Positions 40,801-51,912 of a stretch of 64,000 nt of DNA are shown here, one piece after another (the first letter of the stretch is position 1; each line of letters begins with the position of its first letter). The notes beneath the pieces are model-generated. The model ran no database searches, had not been told where the DNA came from, and saw only the letters and a list, made by a program, of their open reading frames with translations. Made by a program: the position numbers and the translations under genes. This DNA comes from Andrena cerasifolii. Its lineage: Eukaryota; Arthropoda; Insecta; Hymenoptera; Andrenidae. The DNA lies in assembly GCF_050908995.1 (NCBI RefSeq), contig NC_135122.1:155001-219000 (forward strand), written 5' to 3'.

Positions 40801-42224
40801 TCAGGTTTCAACGTTAAATTCGAATTTTGTAACCGCGCTAGGAGGTTCCGCAATTTTTGCGAATGCTCCTTCAAAGAATCAGCATAAATAACTACATCAT
40901 CCATGTATACAAAGAGCTCCACTCCCTGCAGACCGGACAAGACCAGGTCCATGCATCTCTGAAAAGTGGCCGGGGCATTTTTTAAGCCAAAGGGCATCCT
41001 ATTAAATTCAAAATGGCCACCAGGGACAGAGAACGCAGTTTTGGACCTGGATTGAGCATCCATGGGGATCTGATGGAACCCAGAAGCCAAATCAAGAACA
41101 GTGAAATATTTTGCAGCTCCAAGTTGGTCCAAAATTTCCGTGATGTTGGGTAGTGGGTAAGCGTCATTAATGGTTTTATCATTTAGCATGCGATAGTCTA
41201 TTACCATTCTCCAATGCGGGTTACCTTCCGAATCCGATTTTTTTGGGACTACCCAAATGGGCGAGTTATAGGGTGAAGCCGATGGACAAATAACATCATT
41301 TTTTAGTAAAGTATTTACTTGTTTTTTTATTTCTTCCTTATGAATGATGGGGAATCGATATTGTTTCGCGTTAATTGGAATTTCATCGGTTGTTATGATT
41401 CTATGTTTCAAGGCACTAGTGGAATTTAATTTATCGGAGGGGAGATAAAATTGATTAGGAAATTGGTTCACTATCTCGAGTATGCTAGCTCGCTCTATTT
41501 CATTAAGATCATTCAAATCTAAAAGCTTTGCTATTTCAGTTAGTCTACAAGCGTCGGCCTTTGATTGGTCGGTATTAGATTTTTCCTTTCGAGACTTGCG
41601 CGGTACTGATTGGCTCTCTGCAAAAGCTTCTAATTCAACTGGAGGAATAGTTACATTAATGCTATTAGGAGTGGTATTAATCGCGAAAATTTTGGCAAAC
41701 CCCTGCTGTTGGGTAACTACTGCTTCTCCGATATAAACACCTGGGTCTGTTTTGATTTTCCTCACGTAACCCTCTTTAGCCTCCGGATTCTTTACAGCCA
41801 GGGCTATTAAACATTTTGAACGGGGAGGTAATTTAAAAGAAAATGACGAAAGGAGAAAACGTTCATTGGCAATTTGGAGAGTGTTAGGTTCGTTGTTACC
41901 GAATTTTAATATGGCATTTCTATTTTCTAGAAATGGCATGCCCAATATACCTGCTTCAGCAATCGGAAAAGATTCATCAACGATTTGGAATTTCACATCT
42001 GTATTAAGTATTGAAAGAGTAACCTCACCAAGAGTGTGTAAGCTTCCCGACTCTATACCGGTAAGGTCATAGGTAACGTTTTTGTTTACTATTTCGCTAG
42101 AATTTATACTATTCCGTTTTATAATATTGAGTTGTGAACCCGTGTCGATGAGAAAGTTAGCGAAATTATTTCGAAAACACCCATGAATTAATTCAATCAC
42201 TGGTAGATGACTGGATCCTTTCAC
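37827..42224 (-). CDS. pol: Gypsy Pol polyprotein, copy 2
   Basis: The same 1465-residue frame as at 30783-35180, with identical predicted residues throughout. Protease DTG, RT YMDD, RNase H and integrase DDE residues are all intact. It follows gag copy 2 in the -1 frame. The lack of any visible change between copies points to very recent duplication or an assembly repeat. Confidence 0.92.
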   Translation of the reverse strand: MKGSSHLPVIELIHGCFRNNFANFLIDTGSQLNIIKRNSINSSEIVNKNVTYDLTGIESGSLHTLGEVTLSILNTDVKFQIVDESFPIAEAGILGMPFLENRNAILKFGNNEPNTLQIANERFLLSSFSFKLPPRSKCLIALAVKNPEAKEGYVRKIKTDPGVYIGEAVVTQQQGFAKIFAINTTPNSINVTIPPVELEAFAESQSVPRKSRKEKSNTDQSKADACRLTEIAKLLDLNDLNEIERASILEIVNQFPNQFYLPSDKLNSTSALKHRIITTDEIPINAKQYRFPIIHKEEIKKQVNTLLKNDVICPSASPYNSPIWVVPKKSDSEGNPHWRMVIDYRMLNDKTINDAYPLPNITEILDQLGAAKYFTVLDLASGFHQIPMDAQSRSKTAFSVPGGHFEFNRMPFGLKNAPATFQRCMDLVLSGLQGVELFVYMDDVVIYADSLKEHSQKLRNLLARLQNSNLTLKPEKCRFLRREVSYLGHVISTEGVKPDPTKIEAVKNFPVPKTKKNIKQFLGLIGYYRRFIPQMAKIAKPLTQLLKVDVPLTWNHNAQSAFENLRDSICSKPILQFPNFQIPFIVTTDASNYALGAVLSQGQIGKDLPIAFASRTLSGAEINYSTIEKELLAVVFAVKHFRPYLYGNKFTLVTDHRPLIWLHNVKDPTSRLMRWRIKLNEYDYTIVYKPGKTNSNADALSRNPSKSIECDQIPSSTDTVPINHHIRIDETDTFSSGQLQEDVVGPNDPPPVDAERVNDEDESDPTTERNEQALAKVFLTYGKLRNVDEVEIYSKDANTDHYSTDSDSDEYHTADEGEIENVARGGLLSEGTGDMAHLMELMDCGEGHQVSPCLRKEDVRILEDAGARALPGLLANGKVFCQKTPLRLVTPGSVRRNGSAALSSGECGVMLAGEDMVSQRKLVGPTSWPSVTVLTGEETQSSVKSTSTKINPYVKILTSTITDSSIPHHLEIPSINFCKDYLYMRRDNLVNFLSSDYHVFSRTTKDLLNHGKFSVSQMQPYQVNVGNAMVFPGGTYLTFHLFHKTNPMEIQNLDHLTSCLAALKHLMQTQNILTISISKADNNLEPVSWNILENLLKQTFNDSQYIITICTGEITIPSSFDTSSIIREHHESAVGGHQGITKVFKRVRENFYWPRMEKEITDFIRTCPSCQKNKVLVPKTKQPMKITDTPKRAFEKVQMDIVGPLPITKKGNRYLLTFQDNLTKYSDAIPLSNTDSISVALTLAEQFISRFGCPRAIHTDQGSNFVSRIMGTVCKIFKIQKITSTAFHPQSLGSLERAHRVFVDYLKHYCTQNDWDDWIRFGIFSYNTSVHEATGFTPHELVFGLKAVIPSEFAKQEIPRTFIKYLDDLFLKITTTQATAAENLEKAKQKSKLNYDKNANPCKFNPGDHVYLVREPKTSKFDSAWVGPYEVARVFNDFTAEIIIGINKVKIVHVNKLKLAFIRMD

Positions 42225-43591
42225 TTGGATTTTGTAACAAGCTCGCTGGGTTTGGCGCTGGCAATAAGGGGCTCGCTCCGTGTCGCGCCTTTCCGCGGAG
42301 TCGATTTGGAGTTTAAATTATTCGAACGAGGATATTCGCTGCGAGGTTGCAAGGTATTTGAATTCCGCTTTTTAAAACAATTCATTTCTGTATGGCCACT
42401 TTTCTTACAGAATCCGCATCGAATTCCTATATGATTTCTAAATCTTGTTTCATCTCTCCCGACAGGTTGACCAGATGGGCAGTGATAGCTGAGGTGACCG
42501 GTCTGTTTGCATCGGAAACATGTGCGGTCTTCGCGGGTCTTATGATCGGTAAAATCAGCTTTAAAGATTTTTGCGCTCTGAATAAACGACCTTGAATGCT
42601 CAACAAACTCTGAATTCAAATTATTTGCAATATCAATTGCGGACTCAAGATTTGGTATCTTTTTGTTGTCATTTTCTCGGCTTAAATAAAATCGAATGGT
42701 GTCATTAGAAATACCTTTGATAAAGCTAAGCATGGCAGTATTTTTTAATAAATCATTAACTCCTATCAGTTGCTCTGAGTTATATATATCTTTTGCGGTT
42801 TCAAGTCCGCCATTTAGGATTTCACTTACTCTTGTCCCGAATACATCTACCGGTTCGTTAACATTTTGGTGCAATTGCATCAATTGAGAATTTAAACTAT
42901 GGACGTTAAATGACCGAATATAAAATCGTTTCAGAAGTGCAAATAGTTCATCTAATGTCTCGGGTTCTTTGCTATTGGACAACACTAGTTTAGCGTGCCC
43001 TTCGATCTTGTTTCGAATTAAAAAAAGTAAGTTCTCATGGTCTTCAGGTTTAACTTTTGAATTTAATAGTCTACACTGTTTAATAAAATGAATTAAAGAA
43101 ATAGATTTCCCGTCAAATTTGGGAATTGAATCTTTTATAAGTTTTAATGAAAGATGGGGCTTGGACGGAACAGAGTTTTGTTGCATGATGATATTTGCAG
43201 AATTGAGTTGAGCATTCAATTGAGAGGAGCTTATGGTCGGGTGATTTATTCGGGCCGGTGTAAGATTCAAATTTTGAAGTTGCGCCGTGTTGATTTGAGG
43301 CTCGCAAACGATCGGAGCGGCCACAATCGGACAAATTTGAGATTCGCCAACGATCGGAGCGGCGTTCACGATCGGACCAGGTAATTGACTAATCGGTTCG
43401 GTAGAATTGATAGGGGTGCTTGTTTGCGCCGGTGCAAGGAAACTCAATTCTAAAGATTGCGAACTATTTTCGAGACTATCCGAGCGCATTATTTCCGTGG
43501 GTATGTCTTCCACGTCAAATTCTCGTAATCTACCTGAGCGAAGTAAGCGCCTTTTCCTTAGTTTTAGCATTTTTCTAGGATCTCGCAACAT
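42221..43591 (-). CDS. gag: Gypsy Gag, copy 2
   Basis: Same protein as at 35177-36547: 456 residues from the ATG at 43591, with a capsid-like region and two CCHC knuckles. The frame is open upstream to 43813 with no ATG. It stands about 360 bases downstream of the outer right LTR, the array's true 5' LTR, so this copy is the one most likely to be transcribed first. Confidence 0.88.
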   Translation of the reverse strand: MLRDPRKMLKLRKRRLLRSGRLREFDVEDIPTEIMRSDSLENSSQSLELSFLAPAQTSTPINSTEPISQLPGPIVNAAPIVGESQICPIVAAPIVCEPQINTAQLQNLNLTPARINHPTISSSQLNAQLNSANIIMQQNSVPSKPHLSLKLIKDSIPKFDGKSISLIHFIKQCRLLNSKVKPEDHENLLFLIRNKIEGHAKLVLSNSKEPETLDELFALLKRFYIRSFNVHSLNSQLMQLHQNVNEPVDVFGTRVSEILNGGLETAKDIYNSEQLIGVNDLLKNTAMLSFIKGISNDTIRFYLSRENDNKKIPNLESAIDIANNLNSEFVEHSRSFIQSAKIFKADFTDHKTREDRTCFRCKQTGHLSYHCPSGQPVGRDETRFRNHIGIRCGFCKKSGHTEMNCFKKRNSNTLQPRSEYPRSNNLNSKSTPRKGATRSEPLIASAKPSELVTKSK

Positions 43592-43953
43592 TTTAATAAT
43601 ACGATATTTAACGACCGGACGAATTACAATTTGAACGGTTGAACAGTAACGAATGATTAAACAATTGCGAACAATTAAACAGTAACGAACGATTAAACAG
43701 TAATTCTTATTTCTCACAGGGATCTTGAGCGATGAAGTCCTGATCCAGGCGTCGTTGTCTCCACGAATGCGCGTGACCTTGGGGAAAATAGCTGCACGGC
43801 CGCCCGAAGTCACCCTCTCCGAAATTCATCCACGTTTCCGCGTTCCTGGGGAAACCGTGCGAAAACCCAGGAAGGAGAAGCTGCAATCGCGAGGACCTCT
43901 TGAACTGCGTCCACGAGCCGACGAAAAGGATCCCACCGCTGTCACCAAAATTT

Positions 43954-44614
43954 TGTTGCGTGGCCTTAGGGGAAATAGTAGCCTTCTGGTGGGGAAATCA
44001 GGCGCGGGACAACGTCCGTGGAACGCTAAGGCGTTCTGCTCCCTGGACGCGAATTCTTAGATATAAAATAATAATGTAAAGAAACTATTTGAACACAAAC
44101 AATTAATAAATTTAATGAACTCAATGAATTTAAACAGTACAAATAAGAATTTCGCTAAGTTTATAATTTCACGTCCGTTCACTATCGCTCTCGGGGTTCA
44201 AGTGACCTTTTCAAACGCAAACGCTTTTACATCTTTTGTTCTTTACAAGATGTCCTTAAAATCTAAGAGCCAATAATATATTTACTAACTAAATTCTCAT
44301 TGGTGAATCTATTTCCTTCACAGTTATTGATTTTTAGAATCAAGCGTTTAACAACATTGCTCTGGAATTACATCTAGGAGAAGGGATCAAAGTGCAGTTC
44401 ATTTATTCAAACACCCGTTTCCAAGCGGGTATTGATTAATTTATAATCTTGAAGTTTTCTCATTAAAGAATCTCTAACTATTTTCAAACCCCTCGGGCTT
44501 GTGCGAACTTCGCTTTGTTTCCCTTTCCTATTACACTCGTATGTTCCGTTTTGAACTTCGCGCTTCTAAAGTTTGTGTCGAACGCCGCTAGAGCGAGAAT
44601 CGCAACTCGCAACA
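43954..44614 (-). repeat. 5' LTR (outer right) of tandem Gypsy
   Basis: 661 bp, the same as the other two. Followed by GTAT at 44615-44618, matching GTAT at 29862-29865 on the far side. Confidence 0.9.
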
Positions 44615-46052
44615 GTATAACCGCAGCCATCTTGGAGCAAAACCGGAAATAAACATATTTATCTCTTTCTGTTGTTGCGGTTTCCGCTGGTTAAATATAT
44701 GTGATTGCGTGAAGTTAGCTATATGACATAGAGATATCGAAACTAGATGTAGAGCGAAATTCAAAATCCTTTGTAGCGGAAAGATTTATTGTAGGCATGC
44801 GGGTTTGAAACGAACAACACATCTGGAAGGTTTTAAGCGAGATTGGAACGGGAACGAGGAAGAGTTTATTGCCAGGACTCGTAAACACGTAGAGCGCGTT
44901 GTGCTTCTCAAGGGTTTTTCCATACCAGTTTTTCGAACGTGCTCATACAATATTAATACGATACCTGAACTCGAAGGCGTACGAGAATCTGCGATAGCAT
45001 TCAGTAATTTTCAAAACTACAGTTAGGCCAAGCGAGGATAATAAATGGCTTAACTTTTCCTTCCACATCTGCGAGCCAAATTTCGACGAGCAGGCAGCTG
45101 CTCGTCTCGTAAAACGACTTAAAATTCTGTCCTCGCTTTCAATAATTGCCGATGTCCTGTTAGGGTAAAAACTCAGCTCGGGAAAGTCATAAAGTCATAA
45201 ACTTTGCGCCGGCGACGTCGTCTTGACCCTAAGGGTTGCGCTTACCTACCTGCTAGATATGTATGTAATGTAAATAGACTACGTAAACGGAAAGCGTACC
45301 TCGACCACCAGCCGAGAGTGGAGGAAAGCGCGAAGGAAGGGCCAAGGGCGGAGAGATGGCTGAAGGACAACCCCCTGACGAAGTTTGAGGGACAACACCA
45401 CCTTGATTGGACGAAAGGATCCAGGAAAGGAGACAGAGGAACACACCGAAATTGGAGGAGTAGGGCGCTCGGAGGTTACAAGCGAGGAGTGATTTTGTAA
45501 AAACATCAGAACGAACTTGTTAGTAAAACAGCCAACATCGAGCTATCGATTAAAATCCAATGTTCCAGAAAGCGTTTTATTTCATTTCTCTCGACCATTG
45601 AAATTCCCGCGCAACTTGCGAGCTGAGTGCTTCAGCGCTCCACGGGCACGGACCAGCCGCCTATATAGAAATCTCCAGCAGACCGCGCAACACTGTCAGT
45701 ATTTCTGTCTCTTTCTTTTTTATAGTTTCTTTCTTTGTCTACTTCCGTTTTTGCTCCAAATCGCGGCCACCAATCAGCGACGATATACGTTGTCCCGATC
45801 ACTCCCTAAAGGATCAGTAGCAGAATCAACAGACGAAATTCTTTTTCTAGAAATCTTATAATGTCAGTCCTTTGCCCTACCCCCCTCAAATACATGAGAA
45901 AGTAGAGGACAAAAAAGAGTATTATTTTTACTTCTACGTTAGCTTTATCTATATACAAGAAAAAAGTAATGAAATCCCCCCCCCCCCCAAAAAAACATGA
46001 CTCATGTATGAAAGAAGCTAAAACCCTTTAATTCTCGAAAAAATTAAAAAAG
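44615..46052. other. Non-coding region with dispersed repeat copy at 44805-45165
   Basis: 44805-45165 matches 15235-15800 in order and orientation, diverged. 45200-45500 is GC-richer with short overlapping ORFs but no domain I recognise. A C10 run lies near 45978-45987. TATACGTTGTCCCGATCACT near 45784 includes the inverted partner of 29841-29862. Confidence 0.45.
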
Positions 46053-46372
46053 TTCAGATGCAAAAATTGTGAAATCAACTTTGCTAATTCCAATTGTATA
46101 CAAATCAATTCAGTGCTCAGATTTTCAGCTTCGGTTTTAAGTAATTAGCGGGCTGTTGTATAAGAAAAAAATCCGCATTTCTCTTAATCCACTACTGACT
46201 TTGATTCGTTTAAATTAGTCTCTACCAAGTTTTTATTATCTTCGATCGTAAAATGATCTTCATACGGCCCGCTAATTACTTAAAACCTAAGCTGAAAATC
46301 TGAGCACTGAATTGATTTGTATACAATTGGAATTAGCAAAGTTGATTTCACATCTGAACTCCTTTAATTTTT
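46053..46372. repeat. 320-bp inverted repeat (~110-bp arms)
   Basis: GTTCAGATG near 46053, AATTCCAATTGTATACAAAT near 46084 and GCTCAGATTTTCAGCTT near 46115 all pair with their complements in 46263-46372 around a 100-bp centre. MITE-like, non-coding. Confidence 0.65.
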
Positions 46373-47369
46373 TCGGGAGGTATGTGTTGCACAAAAATAG
46401 TAGAGAAAAAGATAAACCAACTTTAAACGAATAAGGTATCAAAAACTGTCGGTAGCTTCCCAACTAATAAAATGTTTATTATATAATACCTGTGTTCTAT
46501 TTGAATTCTTGATGATATAATTGTTGACATCCAATTATACGTATATAATAATTTTTAGAAAATTAGTGTAATGATAATAGCGTTAACTGCTAAAAAAATG
46601 TTTTGAATAAAGAACATTGTCTAAAATGAATAAATTCCTTAGTAAGGAATTTGAAGTAATATAACTTTAATTCACAATAAATTGCGAAACAATAATCTAA
46701 GTAGAAATCCGTTAAAGTAATATTATTTCAAGTAATTGTCACATTTTTTTAGTTCATGAAATTAATAACATTGTCTTTATGGCTAATACGTATTTAATAC
46801 AAATGTTCAAAAGCATACATATGAACTTATGCGACCTACATACAAGATACAAATCATATAACATATATCTTCCTTGTTAATCTGAATTTTCCAAAACAAA
46901 GGTGGTTAGAATTGGTTATCCGACCATTGCCAGTGCTGCTTGTTAATTGTTTAAAAAGTTCTTTGTGAAGAATAATAATCATTACTTTACATTCAGTGAT
47001 AGTGAATGAAGTTGTTACTTTTTAGTAGGTAGTGAGCTCAACTGTGTGTAATTTTATTGGAGTTATGTTACACTGAAAGCTCTTAGGGGTTATGTTATAT
47101 TTACTTCGTTAAAAATATAATTCAATAGTAATGAAGTAAACAGGCTACAATGTAATCTTTGAAAAGTTTTACGCAGAAATCATGTGTATAGTGCTTAATG
47201 TGTTTTTATAGTTGATTACTGATAAACAAATAAATAGATTTAAAGCAACATGGCTTGTACAAAAAACGAGGTAATTATGCAAATCTTAAAATTCTTACGT
47301 TCATTTTCTGTTATTTTTGTTCACATAATTTTGCCATAACAATACTTTTCTTCGCGATTTTATACAATA
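46373..47369. other. AT-rich stretch, nothing recognised
   Basis: Low GC, short ORFs, no conserved motif on either strand, no strong inverted repeat seen. Confidence 0.4.
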
Positions 47370-48610
47370 AGAGGGTAAACTTTTCCTCTGGGAAACCTTC
47401 TTTTTCACCAAAAATTTATATGGATTGAAAGTATTGCAAAAATAACAATTTTGAGTTTAAGAATCTATTCAGTAAAAACTTATTAAGTAAAAGGGACTAT
47501 GAAATTTTTATGTATATTCTAACCTCTAATGCGACCAACTATTATGCTTCAATTCGAAAGGATACTTTTTTTAGTAGTATTGATTATACAATGTAGGCCC
47601 AAACTCACATCGGTTTGCTACCATGCTTTATGCGCCCCCCCGCACTAATCTAGCCCCAACCAATACTAATACTGTGGACAAATTAGAAAGAGGAATGTGC
47701 ACAATATACTTTATCGTTTTGTCATAAGGTAATTGAACATCTTCAAAGAAAGAATCTACAATTCCAGCAAAATGACGACATTTGCTTTTCCCTCTTATAC
47801 AAATAAAACGTCTAGCACCATGCTGACCTGTTTCAAATCACTTCATCGGTTTGCGATGAACACCACAATTCTTACTAATTCTCAGTAGCCCTTGCTCCTG
47901 CAACCATACTAAGGTGAATGTCCTAATTTCTGCTCATGTCCCCATTTCTGCTCGTTTCGTATTTTTTTTTTATTATTATATGCGTTACATTTGTACTATA
48001 GTTGCAAGAAACTAATTCTAAATTATTTAAACATTTACGCGAGTGTTGCACGAGTTTGGGGCAATACATACATCGCTATTCTTCATGAGCAGAAATACGG
48101 ACATTTAGAGCATTATATATTTAATTACAAATTATTAATAGTTAAACATCTTGAAATATCTTTCTTAAATAGTTTTTGAATTGGTTGATTTGTTATTAAA
48201 GAATTAATCAATTACTCTGCAAATTTTGATTACAAACAAATTTTTTACACCTTCTTTATGACATGTTACCTCTTAAATCAACAGAAATTTGGATATTTAC
48301 CTTAGAGCATTTTTTCAGACTGTCGTAAAGAACACAAGTTCCACGTTACCATTTTAAATATATGTAATTACCTTATTTCTTTTTCAGCCTAAGTATTTTA
48401 TGCTGTCGAAATCCCTCAATGTAACCGTTTCGAAAAAACAAAGAAACTAGAAAGTATGTAAAAATTTTGCAACTTTTTCGCCTCATAACTTTTCAACGAA
48501 TAGATTCCTAAACTCAAAATTGTTATTTCTGCAATGTTATTTGATACGTGCTTTCGATCCATATAAATTTTCGGTGAAAGAAAAGGTTTCCCAGAGGTAA
48601 AGTTCACATC
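47370..48610. mobile_element. Probable Merlin-related element with ~110-bp inverted repeats
   Basis: Bases 47375-47480 (GGAAACC...TATATGGAT...CAAAATTGTTATT-like) are inverse to about 48505-48605. A Merlin transposase fragment lies inside the left half. The full ends were not resolved. Confidence 0.4.
47650..47925 (-). pseudogene. Merlin (IS1016/ISXO2-like) transposase N-terminal fragment
   Basis: On the minus strand from about 47922 the frame reads TFTLVWLQEQGLLRISKNC, then after one in-frame TGA stop near 47845 it continues RRFICIRGKSKCRHFAGIVD and SFFEDVQLPYDKTIKYIVHI to about 47690. The pattern (W-L-x-x-x-G-L-L, Cys/His pairs, then a [ST]F-F-x-x-x-x-L-P segment) is the N-terminal half of Merlin transposases. 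The catalytic DDE half is absent. It is missing from simple ORF calls because of the stop. Identification is by memory of the family pattern. Confidence 0.5.
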
Positions 48611-48867
48611 AATAAGAAATAGCTGTGCATCTATTCCAAACAATACTCAAGTTTTTCAGTGTACAGAGTGTCTGGTTATTCACTGATCTCCTGAAAGGAG
48701 GTGATAAGGCATATAAATTAAGGAACAAAATGTTCTACAAACATTGTGTCATAAATCGATACTCAATGAGATAGAAATCTTCAAAGGTATAACCCGACGT
48801 GTCAATACATAGCGTAATCTGAACTGATATACTTATCAGAGCAGAGATTTATGTATTTATTTATTTA

Positions 48868-49095
48868 TTGATCAACAAAATGGGCACCTCCATCACCAGA
48901 TATGTCACAATCAGATTCATATTTTTGGGGTGCAATAAAGCAAACAGTTTATTTGGAGGGGTTTCAAAATTGTGACAAACTGTGGAGTGCAAGTGAAAAT
49001 ATCACGTTAAGTACATTTCCATGACCTTCATCAATCACCGTTACGCTGCATTGATTTTTTCATGGAAGAAAACGGTGGCCATTTCGATCATCTAT
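48868..49095 (+). pseudogene. C-terminal fragment of mariner-like (DDE_3/ITm-type) transposase
   Basis: One frame reads KWAPPSPDMSQSDSYFWGAI then KQTVY near 48875-48955, matching the W-x-P-x-S-P-D...D-x-x-x-W-G-x-I/V-K-x-x-V-Y block of insect mariner-type transposases. After stops and a frameshift, another frame reads EENGGHFDHLL and a stop near 49070-49103, the usual C-terminus of this protein. Upstream catalytic parts are missing. It lies next to the TTAA element at 49114. Confidence 0.6.
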
Positions 49096-49113
49096 TATAA
49101 CTTTGTGACTTAA

Positions 49114-49849
49114 GGGGAGCTTCCGGTCTAGAGCCCCCCAAAATAGGTGATATTTAGGAATTAATTAAAGGGAAACTACTATATATAATTTAATGGGACT
49201 TTTTGCATTGTATTAACGATGTCTTAAGCTACAGAAATATATTTTTTGTTTTATAATTAATCATTGCAGACGGCACTGGAGAGTCGTTAAAGTCAAGACG
49301 TCAAAAAATTGATCCAAATCGGTGGGACCTGTATCTCCAAAAGTTATTATCCGATTCGACTGAAACTTTTTTTATTTTGAAGAATATACTTCTGGCTAGA
49401 GGGGAAACCAGAAAAAATTACAAAAATGACATTTTTTTTTAAAAATAACGACACTTGAAGTTTGAAATCACTTTTTCCCTATAGTTTTCATCCTTTCAAC
49501 GCTTTTGAATATTATAAATTTTCAATTTTTTGTATTTTTTTCTGGTACCTCCCCCCCCCTAGCCAGAAGTATATTCTTCAAAATAAAAAAAATTCAGTCG
49601 AATCGGATAATAACTTTTGGAAATACAGGTCCCACCGTTTTGAGAACACTGTTTCCAGAAAGTCGTGTTTAAAGTTTTACGTGAGTGCCGAATGGCCGGG
49701 TGTTACCCATGCACTTGCCGCTACTCAAATGTCTATAACTTTGGGAATTTTACGAATTTCAACAAATTGTTTAAAACACGTATTTCTAAAAGGTTGAACA
49801 TTCGAAAAATGAAATAAAAAAAAATCGACTTTTAGACCGGAAGGTCCCC
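49114..49849. mobile_element. 736-bp TTAA-flanked palindromic element
   Basis: Ends GGGGAGCTTCCGGTCTA and TAGACCGGAAGGTCCCC are inverse and both are flanked by TTAA (49110-49113, 49850-49853). Inner arms 49311-49420 and 49540-49645 pair (AGAATATACTTCTGGCTAG and complement). TTAA duplications are used by piggyBac and Kolobok elements; the G-rich tip is shared with the element at 59867-62745. No transposase. Confidence 0.65.
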
Positions 49850-50011
49850 TTAAGGAGTGATAATCTTTGAAAATGTATATCTTGTTATGCGTCCATTTTT
49901 GACATCATGTTTTACATTGTTTTCTTCGTTTTACCTCTCCAATTAGCTTCTTCAAGGAGACCAGTGAACAACTGTGCATCCTGTGTAAATGTGTATGTAA
50001 ACATGTATGTA

Positions 50012-50140
50012 CACTAGGTGTCAAAACGGCTTCCCTTCGGAAATTTGGCAATGTTGCATGTTACTAGGCATAACTCAGCGGTTCTAGTGACATGCAACGT
50101 TGTCAAATTTCCGAAGAGAAGCCGATTCTAGCGCTTAGTG
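50012..50140. mobile_element. 129-bp TA-flanked hairpin MITE
   Basis: CACTAGGTGTCAAAACGGCT at the left end and the inverse ending CGCTTAGTG at 50140, flanked by TA (50010-50011, 50141-50142). The arms (GGAAATTTGGCAATGTTGCATG and complement) pair over about 50 bases. Mariner-type MITE by size and flank. Confidence 0.6.
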
Positions 50141-50142
50141 TA

Positions 50143-51105
<963 letters not shown>

Positions 51106-51427
51106 ATAATATAAGGACAATTTATTAGCCAAGACGATTTTTTTTATTATTAATTTTAAAAGATACGATGGTCAAGTTCGGTTATAATATATAACACAAG
51201 CTTCGATATCAAAACAAAAGCATGCGTTGACGTATTCCGTGCGAGAGAAGGTGGGCATTAGGGAGGAGGTATTGCCAGAGGGGCCAAGCTTCCCTCTTAC
51301 GAAAGTTGAAGCAGAGTTTGTAGCGCCTCCTACCAATGAGGTGCGTACTAAACTGTGAATGTGTGAATTGGTGTGAATCGGGACGTATGTGTATGTGTAT
51401 ACGTGTAATGCACCGTTTACTTTAAAC

Positions 51428-51592
51428 CTGTCCACGGATTGTCGCGCCAGCGACACGTATGCAGCAGATAGAAGGATATACAAAGAAATTGAATATATTT
51501 TCTTTTCCTAAGAAAAGAAGAAATATTCAATTTCAATGTTTATCCTTCTATCTGCTGCATACGCGTCACTGACGCGACAATCCATGGTCAGA
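51428..51592. repeat. 165-bp hairpin
   Basis: GCAGCAGATAGAAGGATA near 51461 pairs with TATCCTTCTATCTGCTGC near 51540, and GATTGTCGCGCCAG with the partner CTGACGCGACAATC. Direct repeats TAGCGCCTCCTACCAATG flank it at about 51318 and 51751. Confidence 0.65.
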
Positions 51593-51912
51593 CGGCATTA
51601 GAAAGGGTAAACCAGGGAAAGTGAGGACACTTCCTCGTGTCTGCGCCAAACATTTCTAAATGACGACGGTCGTCATGGTAACATTTCACCAACGTCGAAA
51701 GGTTGTGTGTCGTGCTCACTGATACACGTAGGTATGTGTGTGTGATGTACCTAGCGCCTCCTACCAATGCGGTGCTAACTAAACGGGAAAACTTCAGCCA
51801 AACAAAGACAGCTTGGTCCCCCTGGGTATTGCTGTGAAGAGGGCCTCTGCAAGAGAGCAGCCGTTTGTGAGGGATGCAAATCCGATTGGTTCTGATACAA
51901 TCTGCTCCCTAA

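Larger units (their letters stand above)
29866..44614 (-). mobile_element. Tandem Ty3/Gypsy element: LTR-internal-LTR-internal-LTR
   Basis: Three 661-bp LTRs (29866-30526, 36910-37570, 43954-44614) separate two 6383-bp internal regions, giving a period of exactly 7044 bp. The copies look identical wherever I compared them, and both encode the same Gag and 1465-residue Pol frame. The array is flanked once by GTAT on each side (29862-29865, 44615-44618), so the outer ends derive from a single insertion, and the middle LTR has internal element sequence on both sides. Unequal recombination between LTRs, insertion of a tandem or circular form, or an assembly duplication could explain it. There is no env-like gene. 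The very young look fits an active or recently active family. Confidence 0.9.

Noticed and set aside
30783..44060. Many plus-strand ORFs of 60-111 codons across the Gypsy array
   Set aside because: Antisense shadows of gag and pol; they repeat at exactly 7044 bp because the array does.
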